NCBI RefSeq assembly: GCF_014636475.1
Contig: NZ_BMEL01000003.1
Location: forward strand, 434,001 to 498,000
DNA from: Halobacillus andaensis
Lineage (GTDB): Bacteria; Bacillota; Bacilli; Bacillales; Halobacillaceae
DNA: 64,000 nucleotides
Reading direction: 5' to 3'
A program made the translations under genes and the position numbers. Below are positions 27,410 through 36,642 of the stretch, one piece after another (the first letter of the stretch is position 1; every line of letters starts with the position of its first letter). Under the pieces are notes generated by a model that was not told where the DNA came from, ran no database searches, and worked only from the letters and a program-made list of their open reading frames with translations.

Positions 27410-28612
27410 ATGAAAAACTTTTACGCCTTATTCTTTTTTTCCTTGATCTTTTTAGGAGGATGCAGCGGTCAAGAGGAACTAGACGAACTGCTTATACTAA
27501 CTGGGATTGGCATTGATCAAGGCGACGATCAAAATGTAAAAGTTACATTCCAAGCAACTAACCCTCAAGCTCAAGCAGGCGGGGAATCAGGTGGCGGCGG
27601 CGCTAGCCAGGCCACCTCCTATACCTTTGAAAGCGAAGGAGAAGATGTTGTAGCAGCTGTATTTAATGCAAATAACTTACTTTCCAGAAAATTGTTTTTC
27701 CCTCATATTTCTTCGCTCGTCGTAGGCGAGGACTACGCGCGAGAAAATGGATTGCATGAGATTAGCGATTTTCTGGAGCGGCATTATGAAATTCGAGACA
27801 GCTACATGCTTTTTATCGCTAAGGAAACGACAGCATCCGATATTTTAAACACGTTTCCTCCCTTAGATAATTCTTCTATTCAAAATATCAAAAGGCTGGT
27901 AGAAGTCCCCGGAAGTACGATTGGTTTAAAAGACGGAATTGAATTGGAGGACTTCATTAGATGGAGATACGGGGATGATCGTGACGCTGTTATCACGGGA
28001 GTTGAAAGAGTCACTAAAGAAACAGATTCTTCAAATACAGAATCGTTAAATGAAATTGAGGGAAATAAGAATGCCTTACGTTTAACAGGTTTAGCTCTAT
28101 TTGATAAAGATTATTTAGTAGATTGGCTTTCCTATAAAGATTCAGTGGCCTGGGTAATGATCAATGGAGAATCAGAAACAGTTAAAAACTACACCGTTCC
28201 TTGTCGTGACAGTAAAGGTACAATCGGCTTTCTTTTAAAAGAGATGGATATTAAAGCAAAACCAAAAATTGAAGGAGACCAATTGACTTATATGATTCAG
28301 GTGAGGGGACATTTTAACCTCCAGGGTATGACTTGTAAAATTGATCTATCAACGGATAAAGGAGTAACCGAGCTTCAGGACATTATAAATACAAACTTAG
28401 AAGAGGATTTACAAACTTCTGTTGAGAATGCACAAGATCTCAACCTTGACTATTTCGGTATTAAAAATTATTTATTTAAAAACCAGCCGAACCAATGGGA
28501 AAAGGCCAAAGATGACTGGGAAAGCCTATATGCCCAGATGGAGATCACCACAGAGGTCGATGTTTATTTAGAATCTCCTGGCGCAAGAGTGGGTAATAAT
28601 GAAGAAAGCTAA
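27410..28612 (+). CDS. Spore germination receptor subunit C, lipoprotein (Ger(x)C family)
   Basis: A 400-residue lipoprotein. The signal peptide ends in lipobox LGGCSGQ (Cys near residue 19). DELLILTGIGIDQGDDQNVKVTFQ is the typical GerAC start and RKLFFPHISSLVVGEDYAREN follows. It begins 3 bases after the A subunit stop with AGGAGG within the A gene's last codons. It overlaps the next small gene by 14 bp. Confidence 0.95.
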   Translation: MKNFYALFFFSLIFLGGCSGQEELDELLILTGIGIDQGDDQNVKVTFQATNPQAQAGGESGGGGASQATSYTFESEGEDVVAAVFNANNLLSRKLFFPHISSLVVGEDYARENGLHEISDFLERHYEIRDSYMLFIAKETTASDILNTFPPLDNSSIQNIKRLVEVPGSTIGLKDGIELEDFIRWRYGDDRDAVITGVERVTKETDSSNTESLNEIEGNKNALRLTGLALFDKDYLVDWLSYKDSVAWVMINGESETVKNYTVPCRDSKGTIGFLLKEMDIKAKPKIEGDQLTYMIQVRGHFNLQGMTCKIDLSTDKGVTELQDIINTNLEEDLQTSVENAQDLNLDYFGIKNYLFKNQPNQWEKAKDDWESLYAQMEITTEVDVYLESPGARVGNNEES

Positions 28613-28769
28613 CCGAACACTTAAAGAAAAAGTCGTTATCGTTATCGTTTGGTTTTTCTCTGTGGGATATGCAATAGGGTATTTATATGACCTCCCTATC
28701 TTCCCTGTCACTTCTTGGTTAAAAGCAATCTATGAGCCGATTTACTACGGTCTATTCGGAGGTCCATAA
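28599..28769 (+). CDS. Small membrane protein in ger operon (candidate D subunit)
   Basis: An ATG-to-TAA frame of 56 residues between the C and B subunit genes. It begins MKKANRTLKEKVV and has a hydrophobic segment near residues 12-31, then a Pro/Tyr/Trp-rich tail ending YYGLFGGP. It overlaps the C gene by 14 bp, and its stop shares a base with the B gene start (TAATG), so coupling is very likely. Small membrane D proteins that modulate GerA-type receptors are known from some Bacillus ger operons; this looks like one. Homology is inferred from place and shape. Confidence 0.8.
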   Translation: MKKANRTLKEKVVIVIVWFFSVGYAIGYLYDLPIFPVTSWLKAIYEPIYYGLFGGP

Positions 28770-29866
28770 TGAATACTCAATTATCAAGATACCAATTTAT
28801 AGCCGTCGTTATTAATTTTCTCATTTTTAGTTCCATTTTAATGGCACCGGCTATTACAGTTGTGGCGGCGAAGCAAGATGGATGGTTATCTATGCTGCTT
28901 GCATTAGTGATCGGTTTATTATTGATGGCCCTCTACTTGTTTATGTTTAAAAAGTATAACTACCCTTCACTCTTTGAATTAATGGATCGTATAGCAGGAA
29001 AATGGATAGGTACCTTGGTGAATTTGCTTATCATTTTTTACGCTTTGCACCTTGCAGCTATGGTAGTACGAAACTTAAGTAACTTTATGGTATCAAGTGT
29101 GGTTCCATACTCACACCCTTGGATCTATCAGGTCCTCACTCTCATTGCGGTCGCTTATGCCGCTGCCTTAGGAGTGAAAGTTATTTTTTTATTAAATGAA
29201 ATGTTATTTCCCTTTGTTGTATTGTTTACCATGGGTTCTCTACTTCTAATCCTTAGAGAATTTAACTTTTTTGAACTCAAGCCTTTTTTTCATACTCCTC
29301 CGTTAGAGGTTTTCCAAGGAGCCTACGTCACGCTCGGCTTCCCCTTTATTGAAATTTTATTACTATCGGCTTTTCTTCAATTTGTTGAAAAGAAAGAAAA
29401 GCTGAGGATTGTCTACTTGTCAGGAATTACGATAGGGGGAATGACATTAGCAGTAACTGTATTTCTAATTATTGGAGATGAAGGAGCTTATTTAGTGGCA
29501 CGGGAAACCTACCCTACGTTTTCTGTGATGAGAGATATTGAATTTTTCACCGTGTTTGAGAGAATAGAAATCTTACTGGCTGTTGCCTGGCTTCTTGGGT
29601 TGTTTGTTAAAATTACGGCATGTTTTCTTGTTGGGATGTTAGGACTAAAACATCTTTCAAAATCTACTACGTATAAGGTGTATATTATTCCTATCGGCAT
29701 ACTCGTATGGGCCATGAGCAATCACCTTCACAAAACCGTGATGGACTTTAGTAATTTTGTAACAACGAGCTGGACCTTTTATTGGTTTTCACTTTACTGT
29801 CTCATTATACTAGTGTTGGCTGTTGGAATCTTGAGAAAAAAACATAAAATGCCTGCTTCACAATAA
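28769..29866 (+). CDS. Spore germination receptor subunit B (GerAB permease family)
   Basis: A 365-residue protein of about 10 spans in the spore germination (endospore permease) branch of the APC superfamily. It opens with ISRYQ-like LSRYQFIAVVINFLIFSSILMAP and contains LSNFMVSSVVPYSHPW and a GFPFIEILLLSAFLQFV stretch. It holds the germinant-binding site in studied receptors. Here it is last in the operon (A-C-D-B), not second as in gerA of B. subtilis. Confidence 0.94.
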   Translation: MNTQLSRYQFIAVVINFLIFSSILMAPAITVVAAKQDGWLSMLLALVIGLLLMALYLFMFKKYNYPSLFELMDRIAGKWIGTLVNLLIIFYALHLAAMVVRNLSNFMVSSVVPYSHPWIYQVLTLIAVAYAAALGVKVIFLLNEMLFPFVVLFTMGSLLLILREFNFFELKPFFHTPPLEVFQGAYVTLGFPFIEILLLSAFLQFVEKKEKLRIVYLSGITIGGMTLAVTVFLIIGDEGAYLVARETYPTFSVMRDIEFFTVFERIEILLAVAWLLGLFVKITACFLVGMLGLKHLSKSTTYKVYIIPIGILVWAMSNHLHKTVMDFSNFVTTSWTFYWFSLYCLIILVLAVGILRKKHKMPASQ

Positions 29867-29878
29867 GGAACCTAATAA

Positions 29879-29945
29879 GGGTACCAGGTACCGAAAAGCT
29901 GTAAAAGATCGAAGTGCCAAGTGTGAATTTCGGTACCTGGTACCC
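29879..29945. repeat. Perfect 18-base inverted repeat containing GGTACC pairs
   Basis: GGGTACCAGGTACCGAAA (29879-29896) and TTTCGGTACCTGGTACCC (29928-29945) are exact inverse complements around a 31-base loop. It sits 12 bases after the GerAB stop and just before hairpin repeat copy B. It lacks a T run, so it is not a simple terminator. It resembles REP-like palindromes. Confidence 0.85.
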
Positions 29946-29950
29946 GGTGA

Positions 29951-30065
29951 GGAGTATTTTGACGGAGCGAAGGTGTGATTTCTCTTTAACATAAATCATC
30001 CGAACTGATTTCTACAGAAATCGTTCGGATGATTTTATGCTTTATTCAGTTTTGTCCCAACCTCT
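29951..30065 (-). repeat. Dispersed hairpin repeat, copy B
   Basis: Read on the minus strand it starts AGAGGTTGGGACAAAACTGA, 5 bases after the cysI stop, runs through a hairpin (ATCATCCGAACGATTTCTG / GAAATCAGTTCGGATGAT) and ends in CACCTTCGCTCCGTCAAAAT. Nearly identical to copy C and close to copy A. Confidence 0.9.
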
Positions 30066-30070
30066 CGTCA

Positions 30071-31783
30071 CTAGCTATGAAATTCTACACCTGAATGAAC
30101 GGCGTTTACGTATCCAGCTCGAATGACGTAGTCACCGAAATGTTCGTTCTCGGTACGGTCTTTAGCGTAATTTTGAAGAATAGGAGTCAGCTCTTGTAAA
30201 ATTTCTTCTTCACCGATGTTTTCTCGGTACAACTTGTTGAGTCGATCGCCTCTAAATCCAGCCCCTAAATACATATTGTATTTGCCTGGTGCTTTGCCGA
30301 TAAACCCAATCTCTCCTAAGGCAGGACGAGAGCACCCATTCGGGCACCCGGACATACGTATCACAATTTCTTCGTCTCGAAGCCCGGCTTCATCGAGGAT
30401 ATTTTCCACCTTATCAATTAACGTAGGTAAATACCGTTCAGCCTCAGCCATAGCTAATCCACAAGTTGGAAAAGCAACGCAAGCCATTGAATTTCTTCTT
30501 AATGCAGAGTTATGCTTACCGTCGGTCAACCCATACTGGCTGACGAGCTCATCAATTTGATTCTTATCTTCCTCAGCGACATTTGAGATGATCAAGTTCT
30601 GGTTTGGTGTGAGTCTGAAATCTCCCTTGTGTACTTTTGCAATTTCACGCAAACCCGTCATTAGTGGATAATCGTCCGTGTCTTTGACGCGTCCGTTTTG
30701 GATAAACAGCGTGAGATGCCACTTGTCATCCCCTTTTATCCATCCGTAACGGTCGCCGTTATGATCGAATGTGTACGGGCGTTCCTCTTCAATCTCCCAG
30801 CCTAAACGAGCATTGAGTTCGTCTTTTATCCAGTCGAGCCCTTTGCGGTCGACCGTATATTTAAAGCGGGCATTTTTCCTCTCTGAACGGTTTCCGTAAT
30901 CGCGTTGAATGGTAAGAATTTTCTCAGCCACATCTAACGTCTGCTCTGGTTTACAAAAACCAACTACTCGCGACAGCTGAGGATATGTATTTGTATCCCC
31001 GTGCGTCATGCCCATGCCGCCGCCTACAGCGATGTTGAAACCTTGCAGTATGCCATCCTCCAAAATAGCAATAAACCCAAGATCTTGGGAGAAAATATCC
31101 ACATCATTAGAGGGTGGAACAGCAACGCCAATCTTAAATTTTCTCGGTAAATAAAGCGGTCCGTAAACCGGTTCGGTTTCTTCTTCTCGACTGTCGAGTA
31201 CTTTTTCTTCATCTAACCAAATCTCGTGATAGGCTCTCGTTTTTGGAAGTAAATGGTCACTAATTTGCTTGGACCATTCGTACACTTCGGCATGTATATC
31301 GGATTGGTACGGATTGGCATTACACATTACATTTCGGTTTACATCCCCACAGGCAGCAATCGTATCCATTAAAGATGCATCCATCGCCTGGATCGTCTTT
31401 TTCATATTCCATTTTAAAATTCCGTGCAGCTGGAAGGTCTGCCGTGTCGTTAATTTAAGAGTGCCATTTCCGTGTGTATTCGCAAGGTCATCCATCGTTA
31501 ACCATTGCTCGGGTGTGGCCACCCCTCCGGCTAATCGAACGCGAATCATAAACTGATAATTCGGCTCCAATTTCTGCTGTTTTCGTTCGTTTCGTACATC
31601 CCGGTCATCCTGCATATAGCTTCCGTGAAACTTCAGAAGCTTCGTCTGCTCATCGGGAATACCAGCACTCAGCCGTTCTTCAAAGCTTTCTACAAGTGAT
31701 CCTCTTAAGTAATCACTCTCTTCTTTAATTTTTTCCATTTCACTAGGTGGACCATGCTGTTCAGGAAATCTATTGTTCGTCAT
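30071..31783 (-). CDS. cysI: Sulfite reductase hemoprotein (beta) subunit
   Basis: A 570-residue assimilatory sulfite reductase that reduces sulfite to sulfide with six electrons from CysJ. The iron-sulphur/siroheme cysteines lie in [16 protein letters not shown] and [17 protein letters not shown] (C-x5-C and C-x3-C). [12 protein letters not shown] is the siroheme-binding segment. It follows cysJ by 18 bases in a two-gene operon under a SAM riboswitch. Confidence 0.97.
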   Translation of the reverse strand: MTNNRFPEQHGPPSEMEKIKEESDYLRGSLVESFEERLSAGIPDEQTKLLKFHGSYMQDDRDVRNERKQQKLEPNYQFMIRVRLAGGVATPEQWLTMDDLANTHGNGTLKLTTRQTFQLHGILKWNMKKTIQAMDASLMDTIAACGDVNRNVMCNANPYQSDIHAEVYEWSKQISDHLLPKTRAYHEIWLDEEKVLDSREEETEPVYGPLYLPRKFKIGVAVPPSNDVDIFSQDLGFIAILEDGILQGFNIAVGGGMGMTHGDTNTYPQLSRVVGFCKPEQTLDVAEKILTIQRDYGNRSERKNARFKYTVDRKGLDWIKDELNARLGWEIEEERPYTFDHNGDRYGWIKGDDKWHLTLFIQNGRVKDTDDYPLMTGLREIAKVHKGDFRLTPNQNLIISNVAEEDKNQIDELVSQYGLTDGKHNSALRRNSMACVAFPTCGLAMAEAERYLPTLIDKVENILDEAGLRDEEIVIRMSGCPNGCSRPALGEIGFIGKAPGKYNMYLGAGFRGDRLNKLYRENIGEEEILQELTPILQNYAKDRTENEHFGDYVIRAGYVNAVHSGVEFHS

Positions 31784-31801
31784 GATTTCTCCCCTTTCCT
31801 C

Positions 31802-33634
31802 TTAATACACATCACGCTGATAACGTTTGGCTTTACGCATGTCAGCCAGGTATTGGTCAGCCTGTTCATCAGTCAGTTGGCCTTCTTGTTTAAGAATCGT
31901 AAGCAGTGTATCTTGAACGTCTTTAGCCATATATTGTTCATCCCCACATACATATACGTGTGCTCCGCCTTGCAGCCATTCATATAATTCTTTGCTGTGT
32001 TCAAGCATGCGGTGCTGAACATACACTTTTTCATCCGTATCTCTAGAAAAAGCGACATCCATTTTCGTCAGTACGCCTTCTTTTAACCATTGCTGCCATT
32101 CCGTCTGATAGAGAAAGTCAGTAACAAAATGCTGATCACCAAAGAAAAGCCATGACTCTCCGCTCGCCTCCGCCTCTTCTCTCTCTTCAAGAAAAGCACG
32201 ATACGGCGCCACACCTGTACCGGCTCCTATCATCACGACAGGGGTTTCTGGATTTTCAGGAAGTTTGAAATTTTGATTTCGCTGAATAAAGACCGGTAGA
32301 GTATCTCCTGGTTCAGAGCGCTCTGCACACTGGACGGAACACACCCCAGATCGTGGACGTCCATGAGCATCGTATCTCACGGCTCCAATCGTTAAATGGA
32401 CTTCATCAGGATTCGCCTCGGAACTGCTTGCGATGGAATAAAGGCGAACAGGAATTTTACGAAGAATCGTAATGAAATCGTGAACAGATCCCTCCCATGG
32501 TCCAAAATCTTGTACAAGATCAATGAGATCGCGTCCTTCAATATATTCTCTTAATTCTTGTGAACTCTCAGGTTTGATAAGCTTCTTAAGTGCTTCATTA
32601 GAGGAAAGGAAAGCAGCTTTTTCTAACAAAGGCTTCGTTAAACTTGTAATCTCGAAGTGAGTCGTTAGAGCTTCACGTACAGAACGAATTTCCCCTTGCT
32701 TGTTAATCGTCACTGTTTCTTCTGGATTCCATCCCATCGCTTGAATCAATTGATCAACGAGGACTGGGTCGTTTTGCGGAAAGATGCCTAAGCTGTCCCC
32801 AGGCTCATACTGCAAACCGGAACCTTCAAGATCAAGCTCCAGGTGACGCGTTTCTTTATTAGAACCACGGCCATTAAGATTAATATTTTCTAAAATTTCT
32901 GCTTGGAACGGATTCGTTCTTGAATAGACAGTAGAAGTCTCTGCTAATGAGTCAGCTGGATCGTCTGCTGCGACAGAACCACCAGATCCATGCCCTGTAT
33001 CAAGCTCTGTTAACGTCGCCTGAAACCACTCTTCAGCCGGCTCTTCAAAGTCTAAATCGCAATCGACACGTGCAGCCAATCGCTCAGCTCCTAATTCTTC
33101 CAGACGGTGATCAAATTCCTTACCCGTTTGACAGAAAAATTCATACGAGCTGTCCCCAAGTGAAAGCACAGAGAATCGAACACCTTCTAGCTTCGGAGCT
33201 CTTTTGCTATGGAGGAAATCATATAAAGATAGCGCATTGTCCGGGGGATCTCCATCTCCGTGAGTGCTCGTTACGATCAATAAATCTTCTACTTTCTTTA
33301 ATGCTTTCGGCTTAAAATCATCCATTGAAGATACCGTCACGTTAAATTGTTTCTGTTCTAGCTTTTGTGAAAAGTCTTCAGCAAGCGACTGACAATTACC
33401 CGTATGAGAACCATACAAGATCGTTACATCTCTTGTTTGACTTGCCACTGCTGCACCGTTCGTTTCAGATGCTTGCGGAAAATCTTGCACAGCTGCATCT
33501 GGACCACTTAGTGGTACAGCCAAATATCCACTCAGCCAAATTCTTTGATTTTCCGTTAAGGTAGGAAGCAGCCGATTCAATTGATCTGCTTGCTCCTGAT
33601 TAAAAGGACTGTTCTTTTCCTTTAACTGCAACAT
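31802..33634 (-). CDS. cysJ: Sulfite reductase flavoprotein (alpha) subunit
   Basis: A 610-residue flavoprotein: an FMN flavodoxin domain (ILYGSHTGNCQSLAED; THGDGDPPDNA), an FAD-binding domain with the RLYSIASS motif, and an NADPH domain (MIGAGTGVAPYRAFLEER) ending in DVY. It passes electrons from NADPH to CysI. I take the ATG at 33634 (MLQLKEKNSPFNQEQ), which matches the usual N-terminus and has GTGAGGTG just ahead; an opening to 33655 is possible. Confidence 0.96.
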   Translation of the reverse strand: MLQLKEKNSPFNQEQADQLNRLLPTLTENQRIWLSGYLAVPLSGPDAAVQDFPQASETNGAAVASQTRDVTILYGSHTGNCQSLAEDFSQKLEQKQFNVTVSSMDDFKPKALKKVEDLLIVTSTHGDGDPPDNALSLYDFLHSKRAPKLEGVRFSVLSLGDSSYEFFCQTGKEFDHRLEELGAERLAARVDCDLDFEEPAEEWFQATLTELDTGHGSGGSVAADDPADSLAETSTVYSRTNPFQAEILENINLNGRGSNKETRHLELDLEGSGLQYEPGDSLGIFPQNDPVLVDQLIQAMGWNPEETVTINKQGEIRSVREALTTHFEITSLTKPLLEKAAFLSSNEALKKLIKPESSQELREYIEGRDLIDLVQDFGPWEGSVHDFITILRKIPVRLYSIASSSEANPDEVHLTIGAVRYDAHGRPRSGVCSVQCAERSEPGDTLPVFIQRNQNFKLPENPETPVVMIGAGTGVAPYRAFLEEREEAEASGESWLFFGDQHFVTDFLYQTEWQQWLKEGVLTKMDVAFSRDTDEKVYVQHRMLEHSKELYEWLQGGAHVYVCGDEQYMAKDVQDTLLTILKQEGQLTDEQADQYLADMRKAKRYQRDVY

Positions 33635-33735
33635 TTCCACCTCACTCCATTTCACATTGTAATCATAGCTGTTTACTCGGATTTGAGCATAAAAAAATAT
33701 TGAACCTTAAACGACTTCCTCCTCTCAAACACTAG

Positions 33736-33913
33736 CAAAAAACCCCCGCTTCTTTAAAAATAAGAAGAGAGGGTTTGATCGTAATCACCATTCTTCTTAT
33801 CTTTCAGACGCTTCATGCCTCTGCTGGAATTGGCACAGTATCTATTACCTACAACATAGACCCGTTGCCGAGGTTTCAAAGGGCCAGTCCCTCCACCTCT
33901 CAAAATAAGAAAG
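33736..33913 (-). promoter_or_regulatory. SAM-I riboswitch (S-box) with terminator, before cysJI
   Basis: The minus strand shows CTTATTTTGAGAGGTGGAGGGACTGG (split as the conserved GAGnGGTGGAGGGACTGGCCC core), then GAAACCTCGGCAAC and GTGCCAATTCC, and closes with GATAAG (33792-33913). A terminator with AACCCTCTCTTCTT / AAGAAGCGGGGGTT and a T run is at 33736-33775. Binding of S-adenosylmethionine should stop cysJI transcription. Confidence 0.97.
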
Positions 33914-34067
33914 CTCATATGCAATTAATGTAAAGTCATGAATGGTAAATATGTTATGCTGAATTCGATGAATTGTCAATAGATTCCGAAAAAATGACAC
34001 GAATTCATTTTAAATTTTCAGTAAGTGAAGCCGAATTACACATGAATAGATACTCTACCATCATTTT

Positions 34068-34783
34068 TCACATATCCGATCGACGATACACTGTAACACA
34101 TCCGATTAATAAAATAAGCGAAATCATAATCACAAATCCTGCTGTTGTAAATTCAATAAGCGGAACGGTTTGTTCAATACAAATACCGATATATCCCCAA
34201 ACAAACACGAGTGGGAAGATAAAGTCTTTAACCCAATCGCGAGCAATCCACCAATCGTCAGCATAATAACAGACCAGCCAAGCTCCCCAATCGAAAATAA
34301 TTCATCAACCTGATTTGCTTTTAATACGACAAATGCATCGACAATTGTTGCTACAGAGGTCCACCCAAGATAAAAAGAAAAAGGCCAGCGATATTTGGTT
34401 GAAGATAACGAAAGCTGTTGAATCATCATATAGACGATACACAGCGTAAGCAGAGATAAAGCGATAAACAAAATTGAAGGCGTCGTTCCAACAATGACAG
34501 TGGTGCCGGACAGGATCATACTAATCGGAAACCAAAGACCTATTCCTTCGATAACCGCATTTTCTTCTTCATTAGCAAAAAAAGATTTGAGAATAAAAAT
34601 AAACAAGAGCACATAAATAAGCCCCCAAATCGAGAACGCATAAGGCGCAGGCATGACGTACACACCTTCTGACCATCCCCTGCTTGAAAAATCAGCGATA
34701 AAAACAGAGGCAATGATTAAGTAAATAAAACTTGCTAAATTAAACAGCTTTAGCAAAAACAGCATGTCGTTCCTCCTTTCCAC
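34068..34783 (-). pseudogene. TspO/MBR-like tryptophan-rich membrane protein, frameshifted
   Basis: The upstream frame gives an N-terminal membrane protein with PAPYAFSIWGLIYVLL and five or so spans, like tryptophan-rich sensory proteins. Around 34235-34260 the frame changes. The old frame continues as nonsense to 34130. The correct continuation in another frame reads IARDWVKDFIFPLVFVWGYI and then IGICIEQTVPLIEFTTAGF, ending at TGA 34068 after YRRSDM. So the gene is either a pseudogene or carries a sequencing error. It is alone on its strand. Confidence 0.75.
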
Positions 34784-34959
34784 AACTGCTCATCCACTTC
34801 TTTCCATATTTATTCACGACGAAAAGAAACAGTACAGCTCAGTGCAAATTTCTCCATTTCTATAACTGTATAGTTAATAGACTAAGCAAAGCTATTTAGA
34901 TGCCATATCATATAAAAGAGGGTTAAAACCTCATGCAACGATTGAAAGAAGAGGGTAAC

Positions 34960-35262
34960 ATGCGTAACTATGCTAACCGCAGAAGACGTTCCCCGTTTTG
35001 CCTCTTTCCGGGCTACAACTGGTGTGGCCCAGGATTCAGCGGACCTGGCAGACCGATTAATGCAGTCGATGCAGCCTGCAAAGCACACGACAAATGTTAT
35101 TTAACCTATCGAGATTACTGTGCGTGCGACCAAGCATTCATTCGACGATTAGAAGAATTACAAACCCCATATTCGAGGGAAGGCCGGCATGCTCATAAGA
35201 TGCTGCATTACATGAGGACACAGCGAATATTTACGTGCGGCTTTAGAAAACCACGATTTTAA
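34960..35262 (+). CDS. Small phospholipase A2-like protein
   Basis: About 100 residues, rich in Arg and Cys. It contains a PLA2-type core: CGPGFSGPG-like calcium loop followed by NAVDAACKAHDKCYLTYRDYCACD, where the HD pair matches the catalytic His-Asp of phospholipases A2. Similar short proteins in Bacillus are annotated as parvovirus VP1 PLA2-like. No signal peptide is visible. I prefer ATG 34960 (after AAGAGGGTAAC); ATG 34933 in frame is also possible. Enzyme activity is inferred. Confidence 0.75.
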   Translation: MRNYANRRRRSPFCLFPGYNWCGPGFSGPGRPINAVDAACKAHDKCYLTYRDYCACDQAFIRRLEELQTPYSREGRHAHKMLHYMRTQRIFTCGFRKPRF

Positions 35263-35291
35263 AAAGGAGCTTGGGGATCAGGCTCCTTTTT
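35261..35291 (+). terminator. Terminator after PLA2-like gene
   Basis: AAAAAGGAGC / GCTCCTTTTT stem with loop TTGGGGATCAG, overlapping the stop codon of the gene. Confidence 0.85.
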
Positions 35292-35595
35292 GATTGTGCA
35301 CTAATATGAAAGAGAGAAGTGGCGAATTGTGTTTGTTAATAACCCAATCGACGAGGCAGTAAAAATTCCGTGTCACATTTTCTTACATGAAACTATAAAA
35401 GGTGTATTTAAAATGCTACATTTAAATTAATCAAAGTTCATTGGGAGGGATAACCATTAGAAAAACAAAAAATGTTAACCTGTTGACTTTTTTAATTCTT
35501 GTTCTCAGGGTATCACTTTCTAAGAACTTTTAATGGAGAGTACTTAATTAAAAAAGCTCAGAGCAGCCTCTGAGCTTTTTTTAATTTTATTCAAT
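35292..35595. other. Intergenic region with terminator
   Basis: About 300 bases. A ribosome-site-like GGGAGGG at 35445-35451 precedes a 25-codon frame without ATG, GTG or TTG start, which I do not call a gene. A bidirectional terminator (AAAAAGCTCAGAG / CTCTGAGCTTTTT) is at 35551-35582. Confidence 0.5.
35551..35582. terminator. Terminator of STAS-domain gene
   Basis: AAAAAGCTCAGAG and CTCTGAGCTTTTTTT form a GC-rich stem with T runs on both strands, 14 bases beyond the stop of the minus-strand STAS gene. Confidence 0.9.
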
Positions 35596-36432
35596 TTATG
35601 CATTTCCCTCGCTTACAAAGTATTCATTTAATGCTTGTTGCAACGTCCCTAATGCTTTCGTTTTTTGGTTAAACATTATTCCTGATTTCGTCATCTCGCT
35701 TACAATTTCCTTTCTTATTCCTGTAATCACCGTCTGACATCCCATCATGGCAGTGCCATCAATAATTTTCATTAACTCTACAATAATTTCACTTTCCATT
35801 TTTGCAATACCGGATAAATCCATAATCAACGTTTGAATCCTTAAATCCGCAACCTCTGTCAGAACCTTCTCATTAATAATCCCTGCTCGAAATGAATCAA
35901 TAGAACCAATCAAAGGCAATATACAAATTAATGGGGTTATAGGGATAATAGGCACCGATAAATTTTCAACCAATTCTCTTTGAGACTTAATCAATGAATC
36001 TTTGTATGTAGAGTAACTTAAAAAGAATGTATTTAAGAATTCATCTACTCGATTATTTATTTCTTGCTCCAACTGAAAAAAGTCCGCCATTTTAAAATTA
36101 TTTGTTCGTTCATAATACCTCTCAATAAAATTCCAGAATGTTCTTCGAATAGCCTGTACCCACTCCAATTTGAATGATAAAGCTATGGAATGCGTAGCCC
36201 ACGCGATCCCCTCTTGTTTCGCAAATTTTTTAAGTTCTTCATCATTTCCATCTATAATGTAAACAACTAGTTGATTCGCATTATTCACGAGATCGATATT
36301 ACCAATTTGCAGGATTTCCTCTATTTTATGTTTCACGTTTACTGCTTCTGATAATAATTTTATTTCAAATAAGTGATTATTTTCCGCAATGAAATCTTTT
36401 AAAGTAAACGAAGAACGAAAAGTAAATTCCAT
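35596..36432 (-). CDS. RsbR-like STAS-domain protein
   Basis: A 278-residue protein: an N-terminal all-helical or non-heme-globin-like domain (to about 155) and a C-terminal STAS domain beginning VPIIPITPLICILPLIGSID. RsbR proteins build the stressosome that releases RsbT to activate sigma-B. The strand LIMDLSGIAKMESEI corresponds to the region holding the two phosphorylated threonines in RsbRA; here Ser is at the first place and the second is Glu or Ser. A stress-sensing role is inferred; no rsb genes are nearby. Confidence 0.8.
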   Translation of the reverse strand: MEFTFRSSFTLKDFIAENNHLFEIKLLSEAVNVKHKIEEILQIGNIDLVNNANQLVVYIIDGNDEELKKFAKQEGIAWATHSIALSFKLEWVQAIRRTFWNFIERYYERTNNFKMADFFQLEQEINNRVDEFLNTFFLSYSTYKDSLIKSQRELVENLSVPIIPITPLICILPLIGSIDSFRAGIINEKVLTEVADLRIQTLIMDLSGIAKMESEIIVELMKIIDGTAMMGCQTVITGIRKEIVSEMTKSGIMFNQKTKALGTLQQALNEYFVSEGNA

Positions 36433-36642
36433 AATAATTCTCCTCCCAAGTAATTTAATACTTTTTATAAGACCAACTGCGCCCGTTTATTTTCAATTAT
36501 AATGGGTCATTAAGATTCAACATTTCAGACTTTTACTATAAATAATTATTCCAAATTTTCTTAATTTTCACAAGTGTTCATTTTACACCTTATTGAATAA
36601 GATGTATGTCCTCGATATAACGAAAAAAGAGCACAAAACCAT

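Noticed and set aside
35459-35536. 25-codon frame after GGGAGGG
   Set aside because: It has only an ATT as possible start and no conserved feature; it could be a remnant but cannot be supported.
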